Under the pieces are notes generated by a model that was given only the letters and a program-made list of their open reading frames with translations, was not told the DNA's origin and did no database searches. This document shows, piece by piece, positions 1-8,717 of a stretch of 64,000 nucleotides of DNA (position 1 is its first letter; each line of letters begins with the position of its first letter). Source of the stretch: Pseudomonas mandelii (lineage in GTDB: Bacteria; Pseudomonadota; Gammaproteobacteria; Pseudomonadales; Pseudomonadaceae). Location: contig NZ_RCZA01000001.1 of assembly GCF_006438925.1 (NCBI RefSeq), positions 310,001-374,000 of the forward strand. Reading direction: 5' to 3'. The position numbers and the translations under genes were made by a program.

Positions 1-130
1 AGCGGTTCAACCGGCTCGACGCCAGCAGCCAGGCGCCGCCGATGCCGATCAGGTACATCAAGCCGTACCAGTGGATTTTCAGCGGACCGATGGCCAATGC
101 CACCGGGTCGATCTGCGGGTAAGGCAGCAT
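1..130 (-). CDS. lgt: Prolipoprotein diacylglyceryl transferase, N-terminal part (cut by window edge)
   Basis: Only the first 43 or so codons are in the window. The start [20 protein letters not shown] followed by a WYGLMYLIG stretch is the characteristic N-terminus of Lgt, the inner-membrane enzyme that moves diacylglycerol from phosphatidylglycerol to the lipobox cysteine of prolipoproteins. The ATG at 128-130 is preceded on the minus strand by AACGAGGAGTCGCA, a good ribosome site. The TauE/SafE gene lies just upstream in the same direction, so the two may be co-transcribed. The catalytic part lies outside the window. Confidence 0.9.
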   Translation of the reverse strand, partial: MLPYPQIDPVALAIGPLKIHWYGLMYLIGIGGAWLLASSRLNR

Positions 131-211
131 TGCGACTCCTCGTTAGAGTTGAAACCTTTAAAATTCCCGGGCGACGCTGTCACGCCAGGATTAAGCCAGG
201 ATTGCGGTGTG

Positions 212-994
212 TCAGAGCAAAAAGTTCAGACCAACGCAGAACAGCAAAGCGGCGAACAGTCTTTTCAGCAACTTCGGCGACAGGCTGTGGGCCAGTCGTG
301 CGCCGAGGCGGGCGAAGAACATGCTGGTCAGGGCGATCCCCAGCAACGCCGGCAAATAAACAAAACCGAGACTATGGGCCGGCAGCAACGGATCGTGCCA
401 GCCCAGAATCATGAAAAATAATGCACTGGACAAGGCAATCGGCAAGCCACAGGCGGATGAAGTCGCCACCGCTTGCTGCATCGGTACGCTGCGCCAGGTC
501 AGAAACGGCACCGTCAGCGAGCCGCCGCCAATCCCGAAAATCGCCGAGGCCCAGCCAATCACACTGCCGGCCACGGTCAGACCGACTTTACCCGGCACCG
601 TTCGACTGGCCTTGGGTTTGAAATCCAGTGCCAGTTGCGCAGCGATGACCAGGGCGAAGACGCCAATGATTTTCTGCAGATTGGGCCCGGAGATCGCCTC
701 GGCCGTCAGCGCGCCGAAACCGGCACCCATGAGAATACCGAGGGTCATCCAGGCAAAAATCGGCCAACGTACGGCACCACGACGGTGATGTTCGCGGATC
801 GCATTGACCGAGGTGAAGATGATCGTCGCCAGGGACGTGCCGACCGCCAGGTGCGTGAGGATCGACGGATCGAACCCTTGCAGCTTAAAACTGTAAACCA
901 GCACCGGAACGATAATGATCCCGCCGCCGACCCCGAACAGCCCGGCCAGCACACCTGCACAGGCGCCGAGCGCCAGGTAGAGCAGAAATTCCAT
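212..994 (-). CDS. Sulfite exporter TauE/SafE family membrane protein
   Basis: A 260-residue polytopic inner-membrane protein. It begins MEFLLYLALGACAGVLAGLF, and the glycine-rich GLFGVGGG motif recurs in the second half as AIFGIGGG. These paired motifs define the TauE/SafE (DUF81) permease fold, whose members are thought to export sulfite, sulfoacetate or other small anions. The ATG at 994 is chosen because GGGG lies six bases upstream; the ATG six bases further out has that same GGGG touching it, and the reading frame beyond it has no family similarity. The gene lies directly upstream of lgt. The substrate cannot be told from sequence. Confidence 0.88.
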   Translation of the reverse strand: MEFLLYLALGACAGVLAGLFGVGGGIIIVPVLVYSFKLQGFDPSILTHLAVGTSLATIIFTSVNAIREHHRRGAVRWPIFAWMTLGILMGAGFGALTAEAISGPNLQKIIGVFALVIAAQLALDFKPKASRTVPGKVGLTVAGSVIGWASAIFGIGGGSLTVPFLTWRSVPMQQAVATSSACGLPIALSSALFFMILGWHDPLLPAHSLGFVYLPALLGIALTSMFFARLGARLAHSLSPKLLKRLFAALLFCVGLNFLL

Positions 995-1114
995 GCGCAT
1001 CCCCAAATGAGAGCGGCATGGTAACGGATGCATGGCCTCAAGCTCCACTGGATGGCGATGGATACCCACACGATGACTGAGTAGAGTGGGCAGAAAACAC
1101 ACAAGGACTGCCTT

Positions 1115-1861
1115 ATGTGCCTGATTGTTTTCGCTTGGCGACCGGGTCACGCCCAGCCGCTGATCGTGGCGGCCAACCGCGACGAATTCTATGCCCGGCC
1201 CAGCCTGCCTCTGGCGCAATGGCCCGAAGCACCGCACGTGCATGCCGGTCGCGATCTGGAGGCGGGGGGCACCTGGCTTGGTGTTGGCGCCCATGGACGC
1301 TTCGCCGCGCTGACCAATATCCGCGATCCGCACCAGCCGCCCGCACGCACCTCGCGAGGGGAGCTGGTGGCGCGATTTCTCAGCGGGGATATGCCGATAG
1401 ATGACTATTTGAGCGACGTTGTTGCACGTTCGCTGGAATATTCCGGATTTAATCTGCTGATCGGCAACGCCAACGAGCTATGGCACTTCAATGCCCGGGA
1501 GACTGAGGCGGTGATGCTGCCACCGGGGGTTTATGGGTTGTCGAACGCCGGGCTGGATACGCCATGGCCGAAGCTGCTCAGGGCGCGGGCAGCGCTGGAG
1601 GAAGTGCTGGACGATCCGCAACCCCAGGCTTTATTGGCGTTGCTGAATGATCCGCAGACGGCGCCATTTGCCGAACTGCCGGATACCGGGGTCGGGTTGG
1701 CCACCGAGACATTGCTGTCGAGTGTATTTATTGCCAGTCCGACTTATGGGACGCGAGCGAGTACGGCGTTGATTGTTCAGGCGGATGGGACGCGGTGGAT
1801 GGTGGAGCGGAGTTTTGGGCCGTATGGCGGGCATTTGGGGGAAGTGGAGATCAGGGTTTAG
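1115..1861 (+). CDS. NRDE family protein (TANGO2-like)
   Basis: A 248-residue soluble protein that begins MCLIVFAW and carries the AANRDEFYARP signature that names the NRDE family (TANGO2 homologues). Cys2 would become N-terminal after methionine removal and is conserved in the family, which has an Ntn-hydrolase-like look; the biochemical role is not settled, though eukaryotic TANGO2 has been linked to heme and lipid handling. GGTWLGV and ALTNIRDP are further family blocks. The start has AAGGA about eight bases upstream. The gene is divergent from the TauE/SafE gene, with about 120 bases between them for both promoters. Confidence 0.85.
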   Translation: MCLIVFAWRPGHAQPLIVAANRDEFYARPSLPLAQWPEAPHVHAGRDLEAGGTWLGVGAHGRFAALTNIRDPHQPPARTSRGELVARFLSGDMPIDDYLSDVVARSLEYSGFNLLIGNANELWHFNARETEAVMLPPGVYGLSNAGLDTPWPKLLRARAALEEVLDDPQPQALLALLNDPQTAPFAELPDTGVGLATETLLSSVFIASPTYGTRASTALIVQADGTRWMVERSFGPYGGHLGEVEIRV

Positions 1862-1880
1862 ATTGGTGCTGTCAGGGCTG

Positions 1881-1966
1881 GCCTCATCGCGAGCAGGCTC
1901 GCTCCCACAGGGGACTTGTGTAGATCACAAATCAAATGTGGGAGCGAGCCTGCTCGCGATGGGGCC
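1881..1966. repeat. REP-like inverted repeat, family A
   Basis: Two arms, TCGCGAGCAGGCTCGCTCCC and its reverse complement, face each other across a 30-base spacer between two convergent gene ends. The same unit recurs six more times in the window, always outside genes. It matches the general form of Pseudomonas REP/BIME elements, which are mobilised in trans by RAYT-type transposases; none is encoded here. Confidence 0.9.
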
Positions 1967-1975
1967 ATCAGCGTT

Positions 1976-4255
1976 TTATAGGGTTTTAGCCGAAGCCGGA
2001 TTAATCATCCGCGCCAACCCAAGGTTCTTCAGCGCCAATTGCAGCGAACTGTGGATAACTTGCGGGTTGTCGATGGTCATCAGCTCCGCGAGCAACTCCT
2101 TGGCCTTGCTCAGGTTGATCTGACGCAACATCCACTTCACTTTCGGCAAGTTGGTGGCGTTCATCGACAGGCTGTCGAAGCCCATCGCCATCAACAGCAC
2201 CGCCGCCGCCGGATCGCCGGCCATCTCACCGCAGATGCTCACTGGCTTGCCTTCGGCATGAGCGTCACGCACCACGCTCTGAAGGGCTTGCAGCACCGCT
2301 GGGTGCAGGTAGTCGTAGAGGTCGGCTACCCGCGGGTTGTTTCGATCCACGGCCAGCAGGTACTGGGTCAGGTCGTTGGAACCGACCGACAGGAAGTCCA
2401 CTTGCCGCGCCAGTTCCTTGGTCTGATAAACCGCTGCCGGAATTTCGATCATCACGCCGATCGGCGGCATAGGCACGTCGCAGCCTTCGTCGCGGACTTC
2501 GCCCCAGGCCCGGTGAATCAGGTGCAGGGCTTCTTCCAGCTCGTGGGTGCCGGAGATCATCGGCAGCAGAATCCGCAAGTTGTTCAAGCCTTCGCTGGCC
2601 TTGAGCATGGCGCGGGTCTGCACCAGGAAGATTTCCGGGTGGTCGAGCGTGACGCGAATGCCGCGCCAGCCGAGGAACGGGTTGTCTTCCTTGATCGGGA
2701 AGTACGACAGCGACTTGTCGCCGCCGATGTCCAGGCTGCGCATCGTCACCGGTTGCGGGTGGAACGCGGCGAGCTGCTCGCGATAAATCGCCAGCTGTTC
2801 TTTTTCACTCGGGAAGCGCTGGTTGATCATGAACGGCACTTCGGTGCGGTACAGACCGACGCCTTCAGCGCCACGCTTCTGCGCTCGCGCCACATCCGCC
2901 AGCAGGCCGGTGTTGACCCACAGCGGCATGCGGTGGCCATCGACGGTCACGCACGGCAAGTCCCGCAGTGCATCCAGCCCGAGCGCCAGTTGCTTCTCTT
3001 CCTCGACCACTTCGGCGAACTGCTTGCGCAGCACTTCGCTCGGGTTGGTGTAGACCTCGCCGTGGTAGCCGTCGACGATCATCTGGATGCCGTCGACCTT
3101 GGAATACGGCAAGTCGACCAGGCCCATCACCGTCGGGATACCCATGGCGCGTGCCAGGATCGCCACGTGGGAGTTGCCGGAACCGAGTACCGACACCAGG
3201 CCGACCAGCTTGCCTTCCGGCACCTCGCCGAGCATCGCCGGCGTCAGTTCTTCGCTGATGAGAATGGTGTTATCGGGGTAGACCAGGGTCTGCTGACGCT
3301 CTTCCTGCAGATAAGCCAGCAAGCGCCGACCGAGGTCTTTGACGTCCGAGGCGCGCTCACGCAGATAGGCGTCGTCCATCAATTCGAAACGGTTGACGTG
3401 TTCGGTGACCACCTGACGCAACGCGCCCTGAGCCCACTGGCCAGTCTTGATCACGGTGGTGATTTCGCTGCCCAGTGACGCATCGTCGAGCATCATCAGG
3501 TAAACATCGAACAGCGCGCGCTCTTCCGGGCGCAACTGATTCGCCAGTTTGGCGGACAAGGCGCGCATGTCGGCGCGCACGCCTTCGATGGCAGTCTTGA
3601 ACAGCCCGAGTTCGGCGGCGATATCGGTGATGGTCTTGTCGGGCACCACGTCCAGATCGGCCGGCGGCAGCATGACCACCGCGGTACCGACTGCCGCACC
3701 CGGCGAACCCGGTACGCCGATGAACTTGGCTTCCTGGATGCCTTTGCCCTGACGGCCCAGCCCACGGATCGAACCGGTGGCTTCGGCGTGGGCGATAACG
3801 CCGGCAAGCTGCGCGCTCATGGTCACGAGGAAGGCTTCTTCACCTTCATCGAACTGGCGACGTTCCTTTTGCTGAATGACCAACACGCCGACGACGCGGC
3901 GGTGGTGAATGATCGGCGCCCCGAGGAACGAGGCGTAGCGTTCTTCACCGGTCTCGGCGAAGTAACGGTAGCGCGGGTGATCCGCGGCGTTTTCGAGGTT
4001 CAGGGGTTCTTCACGCGTGCCGACCAGGCCAACCAGACCTTCGTTGGGTGCCATGCTGACTTTGCCGATCGAGCGCTTGTTCAAGCCCTCGGTGGCCATC
4101 AGCACGAAACGGTTGGTCTCAGGGTCAAGCAGGTAGACCGAGCAGACCTGGCTGCCCATGGCCTCTTTGACGCGCAACACAATAATCCCCAACGCCGCCT
4201 TGAGATCCTTGGCGGAGTTAACTTCCTGGACGATCTTGCGCAGCGTATTGAGCAT
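1976..4255 (-). CDS. ptsP: Phosphoenolpyruvate-protein phosphotransferase PtsP (enzyme I-Ntr)
   Basis: A 759-residue protein. Residues 1-160 form a GAF sensor domain, and the rest is a PTS enzyme I: phosphohistidine domain (GSGNSHVAILARA, active His about 363) and a C-terminal PEP-binding barrel with GSNDLTQY and SICGEMAGD. It passes phosphate from PEP to NPr and EIIA-Ntr in the nitrogen PTS, a regulatory rather than sugar-transporting chain in pseudomonads. The ATG at 4255 gives MLNTLRKIVQEVN, the usual start; the longer reading overlaps the rppH end. rppH lies 22 bases upstream in the same direction, the same order as in E. coli, so one transcript is likely. Confidence 0.97.
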   Translation of the reverse strand: MLNTLRKIVQEVNSAKDLKAALGIIVLRVKEAMGSQVCSVYLLDPETNRFVLMATEGLNKRSIGKVSMAPNEGLVGLVGTREEPLNLENAADHPRYRYFAETGEERYASFLGAPIIHHRRVVGVLVIQQKERRQFDEGEEAFLVTMSAQLAGVIAHAEATGSIRGLGRQGKGIQEAKFIGVPGSPGAAVGTAVVMLPPADLDVVPDKTITDIAAELGLFKTAIEGVRADMRALSAKLANQLRPEERALFDVYLMMLDDASLGSEITTVIKTGQWAQGALRQVVTEHVNRFELMDDAYLRERASDVKDLGRRLLAYLQEERQQTLVYPDNTILISEELTPAMLGEVPEGKLVGLVSVLGSGNSHVAILARAMGIPTVMGLVDLPYSKVDGIQMIVDGYHGEVYTNPSEVLRKQFAEVVEEEKQLALGLDALRDLPCVTVDGHRMPLWVNTGLLADVARAQKRGAEGVGLYRTEVPFMINQRFPSEKEQLAIYREQLAAFHPQPVTMRSLDIGGDKSLSYFPIKEDNPFLGWRGIRVTLDHPEIFLVQTRAMLKASEGLNNLRILLPMISGTHELEEALHLIHRAWGEVRDEGCDVPMPPIGVMIEIPAAVYQTKELARQVDFLSVGSNDLTQYLLAVDRNNPRVADLYDYLHPAVLQALQSVVRDAHAEGKPVSICGEMAGDPAAAVLLMAMGFDSLSMNATNLPKVKWMLRQINLSKAKELLAELMTIDNPQVIHSSLQLALKNLGLARMINPASAKTL

Positions 4256-4277
4256 GGCTCGGGGTCGAACTCCGTCG

Positions 4278-4757
4278 TCAGTCGCGCGATAAAAGGCGCG
4301 GGGCAAGCTCTTTGAGAGCGCGTCGATACACTTCGCGCTTGAATGTCACCACCTGGCCCAACGGATACCAATAGCTGACCCAGCGCCAGCCATCGAATTC
4401 CGGTTTACCGGTCAAATCCATCCGCACCCGTTGCTCGTTGGAGACCAGGCGCAGGAGAAACCATTTCTGTTTCTGGCCGATGCACAGCGGTTGGCTGTGC
4501 GTTCGGACCAGACGTTGCGGCAAACGATAGCGCAACCAGCCCCGGGTGCAGGCGAGAATTTCAACATCTTCGCGCTCAAGACCCACTTCTTCGTTCAACT
4601 CGCGGTACAAGGCGTCTTCCGGCGTCTCCTGGGGGTTGATTCCGCCCTGTGGAAACTGCCAGGCATCTTGATTGATACGGCGAGCCCATAGCACCTGTCC
4701 GGCATCATTCGTGAGAATGATCCCGACATTGGGGCGGAAACCATCGGGGTCGATCAC
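4278..4757 (-). CDS. rppH: RNA 5'-pyrophosphohydrolase RppH
   Basis: A 159-residue Nudix hydrolase that removes pyrophosphate from the 5' triphosphate end of mRNA and so triggers RNase E decay. The Nudix box [20 protein letters not shown] lies at residues 38-57, with the catalytic REL-EE glutamates, and the family feature WQFPQGG precedes it. The start is a GTG at 4755-4757 (read [10 protein letters not shown]), preceded by GAGG eight bases upstream; upstream ATGs add sequence without family similarity. It is followed closely by ptsP. Confidence 0.95.
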   Translation of the reverse strand: MIDPDGFRPNVGIILTNDAGQVLWARRINQDAWQFPQGGINPQETPEDALYRELNEEVGLEREDVEILACTRGWLRYRLPQRLVRTHSQPLCIGQKQKWFLLRLVSNEQRVRMDLTGKPEFDGWRWVSYWYPLGQVVTFKREVYRRALKELAPRLLSRD

Positions 4758-4900
4758 GGCAACAACCTCGCAAACGCATGTCGCCGCATTGTTCCACAAA
4801 GGTTGTGATAGCAGCAACGAGCCGGCCTACCTTATGTGCACTCTTGTGAAAAGTCCGTATTCTGAACGCCTTTCTACAGACTTTTCAGCGAGTAACTGCA

Positions 4901-5557
4901 ATGCGGCTGGCTTTATTCGACTTGGACAACACGCTCTTGGGCGGTGACAGTGACCACGCCTGGGGCGATTACCTCTGCGAGCGCGGCTTCCTCGACGCCG
5001 TCGCCTACAAGGCACGCAACGACGAGTTCTATCAGGATTACCTGGCCGGCAAACTGGATAACGATGCCTACCTGAACTTCTGCCTGGAAGTCCTCGGCCG
5101 CACCGAGATGGCCACGCTGGATCAATGGCATCTGGATTACATGCGCGATTGCATTGAGCCGATTGTGTTGCCCAAGGGTCTCGAACTGCTGGCCAAGCAC
5201 CGCGAGGCGGGTGACAAGTTGGTGATCATCACTGCGACCAACCGTTTTGTTACCGGGCCGATTGCCCAGCGTCTGGGCGTCGAAACCCTGATCGCCACTG
5301 AATGCGAGATGGTTGATGGTCGCTACACCGGGCGCAGCACTGATGTTCCGTGCTTCCGGGAAGGCAAGGTCACAAGGCTGAGTCGTTGGCTGGAAGAGAC
5401 CGGGCATTCGCTGGAAGACAGTTACTTCTACAGCGACTCGATGAATGATTTGGCGCTGCTTGAGCAGGTAACGAATCCGATCGCCGTCGACCCGGACCCG
5501 AATCTGCGCGCCGAGGCCGAGAAGCGTGGCTGGCCGGTAATTAGTCTGCGCGACTGA
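4901..5557 (+). CDS. HAD superfamily IB hydrolase (SerB-like phosphatase family)
   Basis: A 218-residue cytosolic phosphatase-type protein. Motif I DLDNT (nucleophile Asp7, acid Asp9) is at the N-terminus, motif II is IITATN, and motif IV is [10 protein letters not shown] helical cap lies between motifs I and II, as in the HAD-IB group that holds phosphoserine phosphatase and PSP-like enzymes. The substrate is not known; a histidinol- or phosphoserine-like phosphomonoester is plausible. The gene is divergent from rppH across a 140-base gap and starts at the first ATG of the domain. Confidence 0.88.
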   Translation: MRLALFDLDNTLLGGDSDHAWGDYLCERGFLDAVAYKARNDEFYQDYLAGKLDNDAYLNFCLEVLGRTEMATLDQWHLDYMRDCIEPIVLPKGLELLAKHREAGDKLVIITATNRFVTGPIAQRLGVETLIATECEMVDGRYTGRSTDVPCFREGKVTRLSRWLEETGHSLEDSYFYSDSMNDLALLEQVTNPIAVDPDPNLRAEAEKRGWPVISLRD

Positions 5558-5563
5558 TATCGC

Positions 5564-5668
5564 CTGTAGCAGCTGCCGAGGTACGAGGCTGCGTTGGGCT
5601 GCGCAGCGGCCCCCGGGGGCGGTCCTGCGGACACGCAACGCAGCCTCGTACCTCGGCAGCTGCTACAG
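5564..5668. repeat. Inverted repeat, family C (long arms)
   Basis: The arms CTGTAGCAGCTGCCGAGGTA and its reverse complement extend to about 34 bases (through CGAGGCTGCGTT) and enclose a GC-rich loop. It sits between two convergent genes, so it may also act as a two-way transcription stop, but no U-tract is present. Related units are at 23242-23390 and 28548-28651. Confidence 0.85.
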
Positions 5669-5676
5669 ATTCCGCG

Positions 5677-6105
5677 CTAAACCGGCTTCGCGCCCATCAG
5701 CCCGGCAATCGCGATAAAACAGACGAAGCTAAACAGTGCGATGGCGAAAGTGAGCTTGCCGTTGCCCGCTGCCGGTGCCTTACGCAGCCGATTCAGCCGC
5801 ACCAGCAACCAGAACCAGCCCAACGCCGCGACGGTGTAAAGCACACTGGACGCCAGCAACCAGATCTGCCCCAGCGGCCAGCCCACCAGATGCACCATCC
5901 ACCAGCCGGTAAACGGCATGCTCAGCAGAGCCAGCCCCATCACCAGCCAGATGAACACTTGCGGCCGTTGCAATGTGCGTGCGTGAGCCGTCGCGTCTCC
6001 GTTACGGCGTGTACGCCAGACCCAGATCGCAAGCCCCAGCGCACTGACCAGCAGCAACACCGTCGCCACCATATGAGCGACTTTCAGGGCGGTTAACGTT
6101 TCCAT
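5677..6105 (-). CDS. DUF2269 family integral membrane protein
   Basis: A 142-residue protein with four predicted membrane helices (about residues 8-28, 50-68, 78-102 and 118-138). The N-terminal LKVAHMVATVLLL, with a histidine in the first helix, and a GWWMVHL block between helices 2 and 3 match the DUF2269 family, whose function is unknown. The gene is single and convergent with the HAD phosphatase gene. ilvA lies upstream in the same direction, with 39 bases between them. Confidence 0.75.
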   Translation of the reverse strand: METLTALKVAHMVATVLLLVSALGLAIWVWRTRRNGDATAHARTLQRPQVFIWLVMGLALLSMPFTGWWMVHLVGWPLGQIWLLASSVLYTVAALGWFWLLVRLNRLRKAPAAGNGKLTFAIALFSFVCFIAIAGLMGAKPV

Positions 6106-6144
6106 TGTTCGATTTCCTTATGGCCTGGCCATCAGCGTAGCCGC

Positions 6145-7659
6145 TCAGCCGAGAAACAGCTGATAGGCCGGGTTGTCGCTTTCGTCCCAGTACGGGTAGC
6201 CGATTTCTTCCAGCGCAGCGGGCACCAGATGGCGTTCCTCGTGAGGCACTTGCAGCCCCGCGACCACACGACCATCCGCCGCACCATGGTTGCGGTAGTG
6301 GAACATCGAGATGTTCCAGCGCCCGCCGAGCTTGTTGAGGAAGTTGAACAGCGCACCCGGACGCTCCGGGAACTCAAAGCGCAGCACCACTTCATCGACC
6401 ACGTGAACAGCACGTCCGCCGACCATATGACGAATGTGCAACTTGGCCAACTCGTTGTCGGTCAGGTCGAGCACCGGAAAACCCTGCTCGGTCAGACTGG
6501 CAAGCAGCGCACTGCGCGGGTCGTTTTCCGGATGCGTCTGCACGCCAACAAAGATGTGCGCCTCGCTGCCGGTGTTGTAGCGATAGTTGAATTCGGTGAT
6601 CTGGCGCTTGCCGATGGCTTCACAGAACGCCTTGAAGCTGCCCGGTTTCTCGGGAATGGTCACGGCGATAATCGCTTCGCGCCCCTCGCCCAGTTCAGCA
6701 CGCTCGGCGACGTGGCGCAGACGGTCGAAGTTGACGTTGGCGCCGGAGTCGATGGCCACAAAGGTATGCCCGGTGACACCGCGTTGCTCGACGTATTTCT
6801 TGATCCCGGCCACGCCCAAGGCGCCGGCAGGTTCGGTGATCGAGCGGGTATCGTCGTAGATGTCCTTGATCGCCGCGCAGATTTCATCGGTGCTGACGGT
6901 GATCACTTCATCGACATAATCTTTGCAGATATCGAAGGTGTACTGACCAATCTGCGCCACGGCGACGCCGTCGGCGAAGAGGCCCACGGTCGGCAGGATC
7001 ACGCGTTCGCCAGCGGCCATTGCGGCTTGCAGGCAGTTGGAATCGTCCGGCTCGACGCCGATGATTTTGATTTCAGGCCGCAAGTACTTCACATACGCCG
7101 CGATTCCGGCAATCAACCCGCCGCCGCCCACCGGGACGAAGATCGCGTCCAGACGGCCAGGGTGCTGGCGCAGAATCTCCATCGCCACCGTGCCCTGCCC
7201 GGCAATGGTGTGGGGATCGTCGTAAGGGTGAATGTAGACGTAGCCTTTTTCGTCGACCAGTTTCAGCGAGTAGGCCAGGGCTTCCGGGAACGAATCCCCG
7301 TGCAGCACCACTTTGCCACCGCGTGAACGCACGCCTTCGACTTTGATTTCCGGGGTGGTCTTGGGCATCACGATGGTCGCTTTCACGCCCAACACTTTCG
7401 CCGCCAGGGCCAGGCCTTGCGCGTGGTTGCCCGCGGAAGCAGTGACCACGCCGCGAGCGCGCTCTTCATCGGACAGCTGCGTGAGCTTGTTGTAGGCGCC
7501 GCGAATCTTGAACGAGAACACCGGCTGCAAGTCTTCGCGCTTGAGCAAAATACTGTTGCCCAGCCGCTCGGAGAGCTGGCGAGCAGTCTGCAATGGGGTT
7601 TCTACGGCAACGTCATAAACGCGCGAGGTGAGGATCTTTTTGACGTACTGTTCGAGCAT
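6145..7659 (-). CDS. ilvA: Threonine ammonia-lyase, biosynthetic
   Basis: A 504-residue PLP enzyme that deaminates L-threonine to 2-oxobutanoate, the first step to isoleucine. Residues 1-320 are the catalytic domain with the PLP lysine in FSFKIRGAYNKL (Lys51), the phosphate-binding PVGGGGLIAG and SGANVNF. Two ACT-like regulatory domains follow (about 335-410 and 430-500), as in the long, isoleucine-inhibited form. The length fits E. coli IlvA (514). It is divergent from rpiA across a family B repeat. Confidence 0.97.
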   Translation of the reverse strand: MLEQYVKKILTSRVYDVAVETPLQTARQLSERLGNSILLKREDLQPVFSFKIRGAYNKLTQLSDEERARGVVTASAGNHAQGLALAAKVLGVKATIVMPKTTPEIKVEGVRSRGGKVVLHGDSFPEALAYSLKLVDEKGYVYIHPYDDPHTIAGQGTVAMEILRQHPGRLDAIFVPVGGGGLIAGIAAYVKYLRPEIKIIGVEPDDSNCLQAAMAAGERVILPTVGLFADGVAVAQIGQYTFDICKDYVDEVITVSTDEICAAIKDIYDDTRSITEPAGALGVAGIKKYVEQRGVTGHTFVAIDSGANVNFDRLRHVAERAELGEGREAIIAVTIPEKPGSFKAFCEAIGKRQITEFNYRYNTGSEAHIFVGVQTHPENDPRSALLASLTEQGFPVLDLTDNELAKLHIRHMVGGRAVHVVDEVVLRFEFPERPGALFNFLNKLGGRWNISMFHYRNHGAADGRVVAGLQVPHEERHLVPAALEEIGYPYWDESDNPAYQLFLG

Positions 7660-7755
7660 CGGAAAGCATCACTGAGCGAGTTGGGCAGGGCCAAGGAGTC
7701 TAACCCGGCTTTTGCCTAAGCGACCACACTAAACAGGTGGTTTTAGGCCAGTCGG

Positions 7756-7832
7756 AAAAGATCGCAGCCTTCGGCAGCTCCTACAGGGACACGCGATCAT
7801 TCTGTAGGAGCTGCCGAAGGCTGCGATCTTTT
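7756..7832. repeat. Inverted repeat, family B
   Basis: The arms AAAAGATCGCAGCCTTCGGC...CTCCTACA and the reverse complement are separated by about 19 bases. It lies in the divergent ilvA/rpiA gap, unusual because most copies are at gene 3' ends. Six more copies occur in the window. Confidence 0.9.
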
Positions 7833-7919
7833 GACCTGCCAATCGGCCAATGACCTTCACCGCCCCGAAGCCTATAATGCCGGCCTTTCCGTTCTCCCTT
7901 TGCCCGCTTCGGAGCCCGC

Positions 7920-8594
7920 ATGACCCAGGATCAACTCAAACAGGCAGTGGCTCAGGCCGCCGTCGACTTCATCCTCCCGAAACTCGACGACAAGAGCATC
8001 GTCGGGGTCGGCACCGGCTCCACCGCCAACTGCTTCATCGACGCACTGGCCAAGCACAAAGGCGCGTTCGACGGCGCGGTCGCCAGCTCCGAAGCCACCG
8101 CAGCCCGCCTCAAGGGCCACGGCATTCCGGTGTATGAGCTGAACACTGTCAGCGACCTGGAGTTCTACGTCGACGGCGCCGATGAAAGCGATGAGCACCT
8201 GAACCTGATCAAGGGCGGCGGCGCAGCCCTGACCCGCGAGAAGATTGTGGCGGCTGTGGCCAAGACCTTCATCTGCATCGCCGACGCCAGCAAACTGGTG
8301 CCGGTGCTCGGCGCATTCCCGCTGCCGGTGGAAGTGATCCCGATGGCCCGCAGCCACGTGGCCCGCGAGCTGGTGAAGCTCGGTGGCGACCCGGTTTACC
8401 GTGAAGGCGTGCTGACCGACAACGGCAACATCATCCTCGACGTCTTCAACATGCAGATCACCAACCCGGTGGAGCTGGAGACGCAGATCAATGCGATCGT
8501 CGGCGTGGTCACCAACGGTTTGTTCGCAGCACGTCCAGCGGATTTGCTGCTGCTGGGCACCAGTGAGGGCGTAAAAACCCTGCGCGCAAAATAA
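7920..8594 (+). CDS. rpiA: Ribose-5-phosphate isomerase A
   Basis: A 224-residue cytosolic enzyme that interconverts ribose 5-phosphate and ribulose 5-phosphate in the pentose phosphate pathway. It shows GVGTGSTA (phosphate loop), DGADE (catalytic Asp region), [12 protein letters not shown] with the catalytic Glu/Lys, and the C-terminal [10 protein letters not shown] block. The ATG at 7920 directly follows GCTTCGGAGCCCGC, which holds GGAG. The gene is followed by a family A repeat. Confidence 0.97.
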   Translation: MTQDQLKQAVAQAAVDFILPKLDDKSIVGVGTGSTANCFIDALAKHKGAFDGAVASSEATAARLKGHGIPVYELNTVSDLEFYVDGADESDEHLNLIKGGGAALTREKIVAAVAKTFICIADASKLVPVLGAFPLPVEVIPMARSHVARELVKLGGDPVYREGVLTDNGNIILDVFNMQITNPVELETQINAIVGVVTNGLFAARPADLLLLGTSEGVKTLRAK

Positions 8595-8609
8595 AACATA
8601 CGCAAAACC

Positions 8610-8700
8610 TGTGGGAGCGAGCCTGCTCGCGAAGGCGGTCTGTCAGCCGACATTTCCATCGGCTGACAGGGCCTCTTCGCGAGCAAGCCCGCTCCCACAT
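8610..8700. repeat. REP-like inverted repeat, family A, with an inner perfect hairpin
   Basis: The outer arms TGTGGGAGCGAGCCTGCTCG and a slightly diverged complement surround an inner perfect 11-base-pair hairpin, CTGTCAGCCGA (8640-8650) with TCGGCTGACAG (8659-8669). The nested hairpin makes this copy more structured than the others. It separates the convergent ends of rpiA and the next gene. Confidence 0.85.
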
Positions 8701-8717
8701 TTGTTTTGGGGGGTTGG

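Noticed and set aside
1881-1966. CRISPR-like array from the frequent palindromes
   Set aside because: Repeats are scattered one per gap, not in regular tandem with spacers, and no cas gene is present.
2039-3478. Long plus-strand open frame opposite ptsP
   Set aside because: It mirrors the ptsP coding strand, has no family motif, and arises from high GC at third positions.
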